From an uncultured Chloroflexota bacterium (lineage in GTDB: Bacteria; Chloroflexota; Chloroflexia; Thermomicrobiales; UBA6265): a stretch of 64,000 nt of DNA. Numbering within the stretch: position 1 is the stretch's first letter; each line of letters begins with the position of its first letter. Shown here piece after piece: positions 57,584-64,000 of this stretch. The stretch is taken from assembly GCA_937901745.1 (NCBI GenBank), contig CALGSZ010000106.1:310001-374000 (forward strand), given 5' to 3'. The translations under genes and the position numbers were made by a program. The notes beneath the pieces are model-generated. The model was not told the DNA's origin. It worked only from the letters and a program-made list of their open reading frames with translations, and ran no database searches.

Positions 57584-58294
57584 CTACACGTCGTCGTCGA
57601 GCGCCGGGTCTCCCTCCCCTATCTCCCCAAGCTCTCGCAAGACGGTTCGAACCGTCTCGTAGCTGAATCCTTTCCGCTGTAAGAAGGCTCCGAGCCGACG
57701 CCGAGCGACAGCTGGCTCTAACCGGCGATAGCTCGGCAGCTTGGCGCGCGCCAGCTCCAGCGCCGCGGCTGTTTCGTCCAGATTCGCTTCGTCGAGCGTG
57801 GCGCGGACGATCTCTCGATCGATCCCCTTCTGCCAAAGCTCTTGCTCGAGCAGCCTCCTGCCACGCGGCCGATTTGCTTCCCGCTGCTCCACCCAGTAGC
57901 GAGCGAATTCTTCATCGTCCACGTAGCGCCACGCTTCGAGCTTGGCGATGACCGCATCAATCACCGGCGGCGCGAAGCCATGACGCTCCAGTCGATCGCG
58001 TATCTCTCGCTCAGAGCGCGGCCGCCGCGTCAGGAGGCGGAACGCGGCCTCGAGGGCACGCTGCTGGTCGTCGAGCGCCCGCAGCGTCGCGACGCGCTCC
58101 GCGCTCAACTCTTCGCCGACCGCGAGGCCTTGCTCCGCCGCGAGGAGGCGCGTCATGCCGAAGGCGAAGCGACCATCAACAAAGACGTTGACGCGCTCCG
58201 GGTCGCGCGCCTGAGCGGATATCGCGGTGATGGTGCCAGAGACCGGTGTGGATGGATCGGATTGGGCTGGCGTGCGTGGACGGCGGCGCATCAT
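57584..58294 (-). CDS. recX: RecX regulatory protein
   Basis: A 236-residue three-helix-repeat protein. RALEAAFRLLTRRPRSEREIRDRLERHGF and YVDDEEFARYWVEQREANRPRGRRLLEQELWQKGI are the RecX repeat signatures. RecX caps and limits RecA filaments. The first 40 residues are a variable, basic extension. recA is not in the window. The start is ambiguous between the two adjacent ATG codons at 58294 and 58291. Confidence 0.93.
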   Translation of the reverse strand: MMRRRPRTPAQSDPSTPVSGTITAISAQARDPERVNVFVDGRFAFGMTRLLAAEQGLAVGEELSAERVATLRALDDQQRALEAAFRLLTRRPRSEREIRDRLERHGFAPPVIDAVIAKLEAWRYVDDEEFARYWVEQREANRPRGRRLLEQELWQKGIDREIVRATLDEANLDETAAALELARAKLPSYRRLEPAVARRRLGAFLQRKGFSYETVRTVLRELGEIGEGDPALDDDV

Positions 58295-58351
58295 ACCGCC
58301 ACGGTACCGCCCCGCAACGCTCCCCTGCAAGGCGGCCGCGCCCCGGCTGGC

Positions 58352-58933
58352 CTAATAGGGGACAGATTCGGGAGGAGCGACGCCCGCGGCACAGAGTGGA
58401 CACGCCTCCGGCGTGAACGACGGGTAAATGCCGTTGAGCAAGGCGAAGACGTCGAAGCCCGCGATCGTATCCGGCCCACTGCTCCAGAGGGTGGCAACAC
58501 CGATGACCGTCGCGCCATGAGCAACGACGAGCGTCGCAAGCTTCGTCATCGTCTCGCCGCTGATGATCAGGTTGTCGACGAGCAGGACTCTTTGCCCTTC
58601 GATCAGACCGGTCAGCTTCTCCGCGATCGTCAAGGCGTCGTCGCGCGGCGTGGCGTCAACGACTTTGGCCTTCGGCTCGAGGAAATAACCGACCCACTGC
58701 GCTAAACCGGCGCCCCAGATCGAAGGCGTCGCCACCGTGTGAATGTGCTCGGTGAAGAACTGCTTCGCGATCGCGTAGCCCATCCGGCTGGCCAAGCCCG
58801 GATCGGCCAGGAGGAGATCGCGGTCAAGCAGGCCGGCGCTGTGACGACCAGAGCGGTAGACGAAATGCCCCTCTCGCAACAACCCGTTCCGGCGCATTGT
58901 CTCCATCACCGCCGGATCGATCGTCGCGAGCAC
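58352..58933 (-). CDS. orotate phosphoribosyltransferase-like protein
   Basis: A 193-residue type I phosphoribosyltransferase. The PRPP loop VLLVDNLIISGETMTK (residues 116-131) fits the family, but the usual acidic pair at its start is Asp-Asn, and the flexible catalytic loop of classical PyrE is not clear. It may be a true PyrE or a paralogue acting on another base. The GTG at 58933 follows GAGGAG. The end contains a CPLC pair (CPLCAAG). Confidence 0.82.
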   Translation of the reverse strand: MLATIDPAVMETMRRNGLLREGHFVYRSGRHSAGLLDRDLLLADPGLASRMGYAIAKQFFTEHIHTVATPSIWGAGLAQWVGYFLEPKAKVVDATPRDDALTIAEKLTGLIEGQRVLLVDNLIISGETMTKLATLVVAHGATVIGVATLWSSGPDTIAGFDVFALLNGIYPSFTPEACPLCAAGVAPPESVPY

Positions 58934-59079
58934 GCATCGTCTCCTCGTTGCAAGATCGGGTCAGGTCAGTGCGGCTCCGCGAACGAAGCATATCACGCGC
59001 CGGGAACGTCTACCTCATCCCGAGACTTTTCCGTCCACGGATGAAGCGCGCCCCGGCGCGAGTTAGGGGGGGTCAGCTT

Positions 59080-59280
59080 CTACTGCCAGCGCCAACGGCG
59101 CAGCGCCATGCTGCGCGCATCGCCCTCGATCCACAAGGCCGACTGCTGCTCGCGTTGACGCTGGACCGGCACCGTGCCGGCAACCACGCGCAGATGTGCC
59201 GGCTGGTCGCGCTGCGGCGCGGCCGGGTAATTGCTGGTGAGGGCGCGCCAATAAGCACGCAGTGTGCGGAGAATGTTCAT
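59080..59280 (-). CDS. small hypothetical protein
   Basis: A 66-residue basic protein starting MNILRTLRAYWRALTSNYP. GGGAGA lies 4 nt before the ATG, which supports translation. I do not recognise it; it is Arg/Gln-rich with no membrane segment. Confidence 0.45.
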   Translation of the reverse strand: MNILRTLRAYWRALTSNYPAAPQRDQPAHLRVVAGTVPVQRQREQQSALWIEGDARSMALRRWRWQ

Positions 59281-59332
59281 AGTATCTCCCGGGACACAGA
59301 GACAATCGAGACGTTCCAATTTTGAGCCGCTA

Positions 59333-59533
59333 CTACGGGGCCGGATTCGGCCAGAGATCTATTTCTCTGAATACGCCGACGGCCATTTCCGGGCTGCCAG
59401 TTAGCTCTTGGCACCGGTGAATCGAGATGCGTCGGTCTACCGTCGATTTTCCGGTGATGTACCCAACTAACGCGGGCATCGGGGCAACTTTCTCTACTCT
59501 AGCCAGTCTTACCCGCACAATCGGTACTTTCAT
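59333..59533 (-). CDS. possible small hypothetical protein
   Basis: A 66-residue frame with a balanced amino-acid mix but no ribosome site. It may be a real short gene, a remnant or chance. Confidence 0.25.
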   Translation of the reverse strand: MKVPIVRVRLARVEKVAPMPALVGYITGKSTVDRRISIHRCQELTGSPEMAVGVFREIDLWPNPAP

Positions 59534-59634
59534 CCTAACGGATAGGCCGCGGGCGTCCATGGCCGCGCGGTCCTATCGCGCGGTGACGAAACGACTCCGG
59601 CCGCCGGGAAAAAAGGCCCGCCGCCAATTGTGCT

Positions 59635-60690
59635 CTAATGCCTACGAGTCACGAGGAATTCAACGAGCCGCAGGAGACCGTCCCGCGCCTCGTTCGGGCC
59701 GTCGCCAGTGGCCGCGAGCAGCGCATCCTTGGCTCGGTCGTGGAACGCGGTGATCTCAGCCTCGACGATAAAGCGGATCCCGTGCTTTTCGAGCAAATCG
59801 AGCACGCGGGCAATGCCGGCTGGCGACACCTCCGCTTCGGAGAATAGCGCCGACAATTCCTCTCGCTCAGCCTCACTCGCGCGCTCGCGCAGCAGCAGAA
59901 TCGGTAGCGTCTGCTTCCTGCGCCGAATATCGTCCGCCTCGGCTTTGCCGGTCTCGGCCGTCGTCCCCCAGATGCCGAGAAGATCGTCGCGCACCTGAAA
60001 GCCGAGGCCGAGCGCGAGACCGAACTCCGCAAAGCGATATGCGACATCCTCATCGGCGCCGCCCGCCAGTGCGCCGGCCCAGGCAGCGTACCGAACGATG
60101 TCCGCGGTCTTACCCGCGATCATGGTGTGGTATTGCTCCGGCGTGATATCGCCACGCCCCTCGAACTGCAGGTCGAGCACCTGCCCGCGCACGATTGCCA
60201 GGGTCGTCCGGTCGAACTCGGCGGCCAAGCGCAGCGTCAACGATTCGGGGACTCCCTGCTCGCGCAGGCGATAAAGGGCCAAGTGGGAGCACGCGAAGAG
60301 GGCATCGCCCGCGTTGATCGCTTGGCTGCTCCCCCACAGCGACCAGACGGTCGGGCGATGACGTCGCGTCGGGCTTTCGTCCTGGATGTCGTCGTGGACG
60401 AGCGTGAAGTTGTGAAGTAGCTCGATCGCGGCGGCGAGCGGCGCGGCCCTTTTCGGGTCGCCGCCCACCGCGGCGCAGCTGAGAATGGCGATGGTGGGTC
60501 GAATCCGCTTGCCTCGAACAGTGGCGCGCTCGTCCGCGGGCTGCAGATCCGGCGTCAGCCAGCCCATGTGATACCGCGCCATGCCCGCGAGCAGCGGCGC
60601 GTCGCCGTCTAGCTCCGCGACGGCCTCATGCAGATACGGCTCGATAATCGCGTCGACATCAGGCAGCAGCGATTGAGGTGATTTGACCAT
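59635..60690 (-). CDS. polyprenyl diphosphate synthase (GGPP/octaprenyl type)
   Basis: A 351-residue trans-isoprenyl diphosphate synthase. The first aspartate-rich motif is DDIQD (Asp100-Asp104) in LLHNFTLVHDDIQDES, and the second is FQVRDDLLG (Asp235-Asp236), in which the fifth Asp of DDxxD is replaced by Gly as in several long-chain enzymes. The likely product is geranylgeranyl or a longer polyprenyl diphosphate for carotenoids, quinones or lipid carriers. The ribosome site is weak. Confidence 0.93.
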   Translation of the reverse strand: MVKSPQSLLPDVDAIIEPYLHEAVAELDGDAPLLAGMARYHMGWLTPDLQPADERATVRGKRIRPTIAILSCAAVGGDPKRAAPLAAAIELLHNFTLVHDDIQDESPTRRHRPTVWSLWGSSQAINAGDALFACSHLALYRLREQGVPESLTLRLAAEFDRTTLAIVRGQVLDLQFEGRGDITPEQYHTMIAGKTADIVRYAAWAGALAGGADEDVAYRFAEFGLALGLGFQVRDDLLGIWGTTAETGKAEADDIRRRKQTLPILLLRERASEAEREELSALFSEAEVSPAGIARVLDLLEKHGIRFIVEAEITAFHDRAKDALLAATGDGPNEARDGLLRLVEFLVTRRH

Positions 60691-60976
60691 TCACGCGAAT
60701 CCTATCGAGGGTTCTGCCAGCCCTTTTCGCGACTCATCCTTCGAGTGAAGCCGGCCGCTCTGGACAGCATACCGAACTCTCGCGACCAGCCGTACGCCAG
60801 CTTCGCGGAGCGTTATGTCGTCCTCCAGACCCTCCAATTCCCCGTATTTGTCGTACACTAAGGGTGTGTGGACGAACGAGAATGGTCCACTGCGGTGTGG
60901 ATGCCATCCAGACCGTTTGGCTTAGTGTAACGTCTGGATCGGTAAGCGCCGAGAGTCGGAAAGACGGAGAGAGCGC

Positions 60977-61678
60977 ATGTTTTTTGATCCCATGTATCTG
61001 ATTTTCATGCTCCCCGGGATCCTGTTCATGCTGTGGGCGCAGAGCAAGACTCGGGGTGCATACCAGAAGTACAGCCGGGTTCGCAATTCGATGGGCATCA
61101 CGGGCGCCGAGGCGGCGCGCCGGGTTCTGCAGAGCAGCGGAATCTACGACGTCCAGATCGAGCCGGTCGCCGGTGAGCTGACCGATCACTACGATCCGCG
61201 CAGTCGCAAGCTGCGCCTGTCGCAGGGTGTGTACGGTGTGCCGTCAGTCGCGGCGATCGGCATCGCGGCGCATGAGGCCGGGCACGCGATTCAGCACGCG
61301 AAGGGCTACGCGCCTCTCCAGGTGCGGACGGCGATCGTACCTGCCGTGAACATCGGCTCGAACCTCGGCTTCATTCTCCTGCTGATCGGTATCGTCATCG
61401 GCATTACGGAGCTGGCCTGGGTTGGTGTTGGACTTTTCGCGCTGACGACCGTCTTCGCCCTTCTGACGCTCCCGGTCGAGTTCGATGCCTCACGCCGGGC
61501 CCGCGCTGAGCTAGCGCGACTCGGGCTCGTTGACGGCGGCGTGGCCGGCGGGAGCGAGAGCAAGGGCGTCGCGCAAGTCCTGAACGCCGCCGCCTGGACT
61601 TACATCGCCGGGTTTGCGATCTCGGTCCTCCAGCTCCTCTACTACGTCAGTTTGATTGCCGGACGGCGCGACGAGTAG
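60977..61678 (+). CDS. YugP-like membrane zinc metallopeptidase
   Basis: A 233-residue membrane protein. An N-terminal helix (about 4-22) is followed by the zinc site HEAGH (His99, Glu100, His103) in GIAAHEAGHAIQHAKGYAPLQVRTA, then two or three C-terminal helices. YugP-type peptidases are widespread, and their targets are mostly unknown. The ATG follows a GGAGAG site. A hairpin terminator follows. Confidence 0.92.
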   Translation: MFFDPMYLIFMLPGILFMLWAQSKTRGAYQKYSRVRNSMGITGAEAARRVLQSSGIYDVQIEPVAGELTDHYDPRSRKLRLSQGVYGVPSVAAIGIAAHEAGHAIQHAKGYAPLQVRTAIVPAVNIGSNLGFILLLIGIVIGITELAWVGVGLFALTTVFALLTLPVEFDASRRARAELARLGLVDGGVAGGSESKGVAQVLNAAAWTYIAGFAISVLQLLYYVSLIAGRRDE

Positions 61679-61712
61679 CGCTCAGCACAAAATTGGACCG
61701 GCAATTCCACGC

Positions 61713-61732
61713 GGGGCGGCTCAAACCGCCCC
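61713..61732 (+). terminator. hairpin after the YugP-like gene
   Basis: GGGGCGG-CTCAAA-CCGCCCC followed by GTCTTGGT, 35 bp after the stop. The T content after it is modest. Confidence 0.5.
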
Positions 61733-61944
61733 GTCTTGGTGTCCTCAGAACAAGTGTCACTCGGTACACTTCCGGCAGGTGCGCGAAGTCGAGCGCTTGT
61801 CAGACGACGTGCGCCGGCTTATGGGCCGCGTCGACTCCTCCGGTGTCTCCATCACTTTGACAGCCCTGGAGCGTCGAAACCTGGAATCGCGGCCGCACGT
61901 TGATGAGCGCAGGACAGTGCACGGAGGTCACGGAGAGGCACAAC

Positions 61945-63513
61945 ATGGCGAGGAGCTCGCATCAACAGATACTCAAGTCCCGTCTGTCCAGGCGTGGCGC
62001 GCTGCGCGCGGGCGCCGGCCTGGCTGGCGGGTTGGCACTCTCGGTGGGAGCCCACCTCGGCTGGGCAAAGGCGCAGGAAACGGTCGAAGAGGCGTCGGTC
62101 GATCGCAGCCGGTATTTCGCGGAGACCGGTCACAACCTGAAGAATCCGTTCCTCGAACGATGGCGCCAGGCAGGAGGCGAGCGGACGCTCGGCCTGCCAA
62201 TCTCCGAAGAACGGTACGACCCTGACCTCGGAATCGCGCAGACCTTCGAAACCGTGACGCTCGTTTATGACCCGTCCCTGGAGCCGCCCTGGGACGTTCA
62301 GGCAGCTCACTTGCCACGGGATTTCGTCCGCGAGATCGCGCCCGGGTCGGCGCGGCGACGCGTCGACAGTTGCTCCAACTCCTCGGGTTCCTGCCGATTC
62401 TTTCCCGAGACGGGTCACACGCTGAGTGGCCGCATCGCCGAGTTCTGGTCGGAGCACGGCGATCTCCCGATCTTCGGCATGCCGCTCTCCGAGCCGTTCG
62501 ATGATCCCAACTCCAGCGCGACGCTCCAGGTCTTTGAGCGCGCCGTGCTCGAGGAGCGGAACGGTCGGGTGCGCGTCCGCCCCGTCGCCCAAATGCTCGC
62601 GGAGGCAAACGGGCTGCTGAGCGATCCCGCGTTCCTCCCGGCGCCGCCGACTCGCGGCGAGACAAAGCTTGTGAAATCACCCGAGGGTCTGCGCCTGCGC
62701 GCTGGCCCGAGCCTAGACGATGAGATCATCGTCGTCCTGCCGGACAACGCCGAGTTCATCAGTGCGCCGAATAGCAGTGGCGACTGGATTCCCGGTTACG
62801 CCGATGGCTACTCCGGTTGGGTCTCGGCGGACTACCTCAAGGACCCGCCACCCCTTCCGCAGATCACGCGCGAGGAATGGAATCCGGAAGTCTGGCAGGG
62901 CGCAGCGCTCGGCGAAACGAACGTTCGTGCCGAGCCGACAACGGATTCCGAAATCGTCGACGTGCTCAGCTACGGCGACCCGGTCACCGTCACGGCGTGG
63001 GTAAAGGGCGAGGAAGTATTCCAAGGCGCCGATCAATGGGCGCTGATTGGACCGTCACGATACGTCTATTCTCGCAACATCGGACGGAACGCGCCGGTTC
63101 TCCCGCCACCGCTCCCGGCCGACGCGCCATCCGTGGGCCGCTGGATCGACGTTCACCTCACCCAGCAACTCATGACCGCATATGAGGACCGCGATCCCGT
63201 CCGCGTCGCGGTGACGACGACCGGCATGGCCGGCTGGGAGACTCCGCCGGGGATCTATCAGATCCTCGTGCGCGTTCCGAATGAGACGATGACGAGCGGC
63301 GCGATCGGAGCGGAGCACTACTACAAGCTCGAGGACGTCCTCTTCACCCAGTACTTCACGGACGTCGGGCACGCGATCCATTTCGCTTGGTGGCGAACGC
63401 CGGAGACGATCGGCCGCCCGGGCAGCCACGGCTGTCTAAACCTCCTCCTCGACGATGCCCGCTTCTTCTGGGACTGGGCGGACATCGGCACGGTTCTCTA
63501 CATTCATCCCTAG
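61945..63513 (+). CDS. Tat-exported L,D-transpeptidase with SH3 and duplicated surface repeats
   Basis: A 522-residue exported enzyme. The signal has twin arginines (SRLSRRGALRAG, residues 13-24) and an AKAQE cleavage region. Two copies of a repeat follow (about 56-110 and 150-205) with a shared YF.ETGH.L...W...G...(L/F)G(L/M)P(I/L)SE pattern resembling LGFP-like wall repeats. Two bacterial SH3 domains (about 242-300 and 320-380) precede the YkuD catalytic domain (398-521) with His495 and Cys497 in GSHGCLNLL. Such enzymes crosslink peptidoglycan by 3-3 bonds or attach proteins. The ATG at 61945 follows GGAG-type sites. Confidence 0.92.
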   Translation: MARSSHQQILKSRLSRRGALRAGAGLAGGLALSVGAHLGWAKAQETVEEASVDRSRYFAETGHNLKNPFLERWRQAGGERTLGLPISEERYDPDLGIAQTFETVTLVYDPSLEPPWDVQAAHLPRDFVREIAPGSARRRVDSCSNSSGSCRFFPETGHTLSGRIAEFWSEHGDLPIFGMPLSEPFDDPNSSATLQVFERAVLEERNGRVRVRPVAQMLAEANGLLSDPAFLPAPPTRGETKLVKSPEGLRLRAGPSLDDEIIVVLPDNAEFISAPNSSGDWIPGYADGYSGWVSADYLKDPPPLPQITREEWNPEVWQGAALGETNVRAEPTTDSEIVDVLSYGDPVTVTAWVKGEEVFQGADQWALIGPSRYVYSRNIGRNAPVLPPPLPADAPSVGRWIDVHLTQQLMTAYEDRDPVRVAVTTTGMAGWETPPGIYQILVRVPNETMTSGAIGAEHYYKLEDVLFTQYFTDVGHAIHFAWWRTPETIGRPGSHGCLNLLLDDARFFWDWADIGTVLYIHP

Positions 63514-63533
63514 ACACTGCTGCAGGACACAAA

Positions 63534-63580
63534 GAAGAGCCGCCGGGGCGGCCGTTTGGCGGTCACCCCGGCGGCTCTTC
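63534..63580. terminator. bidirectional terminator between convergent genes
   Basis: A perfect 15-bp stem (63534-63548 with 63566-63580, loop of 17 nt) lies between the L,D-transpeptidase gene and the minus-strand gene at the window end. On the minus strand it is followed by TTTGTG. Confidence 0.75.
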
Positions 63581-63598
63581 AATTGCAAGCGACGCTTG

Positions 63599-64000
63599 CT
63601 ACCCCTCGTCGAATCCGGCGAGAAGATCGTCGCGCGGCCCGACCTGCTGGTCGTAGGCGCGCTGCGGCACGTTCTGGCGGAAGATGACGAGCACGTCATC
63701 CGGCAGCTGCCGGCACTCGATGTACAGCGTCAAATCGGCAGAGTCACCGTTGTCAGCCGTGAAGGTGTAGTTCAGGGCCACCCAGGCACGGCGTGCGTTG
63801 CCGCCGCGAATCTCGTCGCCCGCGTCATCAAGGCGCGGCTCGACGTCGCTGTTCGTCTCCCGGGTCGGCAATTGCCGCTCGAAGAAGTCAACGCAGTCGA
63901 GGGCATTCACACCCGCCGCGGTCTGGCCAAGGAACGACACGTAGCTGAGCCCGTTCCAGAGGCCGATGAAATCGATCGGGCCGGAATCGCTCGGCTCGCT
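63599..64000 (-). CDS. hypothetical protein, 5' end outside the window
   Basis: The last 133 residues of a protein that continues past the window edge: the frame is open to base 64000. It contains a LNYTFTADNGDSADLTLYIECRQL-type beta-rich stretch and DFIGLWNGLSYVSF, and an isolated Cys in ALDCVDFF. I do not recognise it; the beta-rich, Asp/Asn-rich content suggests an exported protein, but the N-terminus is missing. Confidence 0.6.
   Translation of the reverse strand, partial: SEPSDSGPIDFIGLWNGLSYVSFLGQTAAGVNALDCVDFFERQLPTRETNSDVEPRLDDAGDEIRGGNARRAWVALNYTFTADNGDSADLTLYIECRQLPDDVLVIFRQNVPQRAYDQQVGPRDDLLAGFDEG

Larger units (their letters stand above)
58934..59634. other. gene-poor spacer with small frames
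   Basis: About 700 bases without a recognised gene. On the minus strand there is one small frame with a good ribosome site (59080-59280) and a second without (59333-59533). The base composition is lower in G+C than the neighbours in its second half. No RNA, repeat or mobile element is visible. Confidence 0.5.

Noticed and set aside
57641..57656. Perfect 16-bp palindrome GACGGTTCGAACCGTC
   Set aside because: It lies inside the recX coding region, and about one such palindrome is expected by chance in 64 kb. It also resembles a T-arm core, but no tRNA fold surrounds it.

Overview
The window is one continuous, gene-dense stretch of a GC-rich bacterial chromosome (my estimate is above 60 % G+C, not computed). 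Many genes start with GTG or TTG, several promoters sit so close to the start codon that the mRNA should be leaderless, and many genes overlap by 4 or 8 nt. The gene set (F-type ATP synthase operon led by an AtpZ/AtpI-like gene, MurA beside atpC, Tat-exported proteins, L31 and L21 with long acidic extensions, LCP and NlpC/P60 wall proteins) best fits a Chloroflexota bacterium of the Thermomicrobia/Sphaerobacter type. This is an inference from style and content, not from a marker gene. I see no rRNA, tRNA, CRISPR array, phage or intact insertion sequence.

Layout. 0-3 kb: sugar-type ABC solute-binding protein and a Gfo/Idh/MocA oxidoreductase, with an 18-bp operator-like palindrome upstream. 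3-12 kb: an unrecognised zinc-ribbon/coiled-coil protein, a secreted acidic Thr/Ser-rich protein, an M55 peptidase, a phytoene-desaturase-like oxidoreductase divergent from an HxlR regulator, trpS, an MFS transporter and a URO-D-like enzyme. 12.2-13.4 kb: a decayed region with the frameshifted remains of an ATPase/TPR regulator. 13.4-22 kb: ferredoxin-NADP reductase, aminotransferase, a secreted NlpC/P60 protein with calcium-type repeats, a large KdpD-like sensor kinase and a membrane-anchored surface protein. 22-32.7 kb: an orphan DppBC-type permease pair, a PhoR/PhoB-like two-component system, rplU-rpmA-rpmE, a CitE-like lyase with a CocE-type hydrolase, and an LCP wall-polymer transferase. 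32.7-38.8 kb: RNase Z, a YcaQ-type glycosylase, two glycosyltransferases, a lone receiver protein and murA. 38.9-46.4 kb: the whole ATP synthase operon on the minus strand behind a good promoter. 46.6-64 kb: MFS transporter, DJ-1/PfpI protein, purK-purE, a thioredoxin reductase-glutaredoxin fusion, panB-panC, pyrG, MBL hydrolase, recX, a phosphoribosyltransferase, a prenyl diphosphate synthase, a membrane Zn peptidase, a Tat-exported L,D-transpeptidase and a gene cut by the window end.

The most interesting signal is regulatory. The promoter of the HxlR-family regulator and the promoter of the TrxR-glutaredoxin fusion lie 43 kb apart. Each carries a 15-bp dyad (CTATCCTTTGGATAG and CTATACTTTCTATAG, 12 of 15 positions identical) in the same place: the -10 hexamer fills dyad positions 2-7, and a -35-like hexamer lies 17 bp upstream. 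HxlR-family proteins such as YodB and HypR are known thiol or quinone sensors, so this looks like a thiol-redox regulon. A second shared element, GGGAACnGTT, lies upstream of three secreted-protein genes and may mark an alternative-sigma or activator-controlled envelope regulon.
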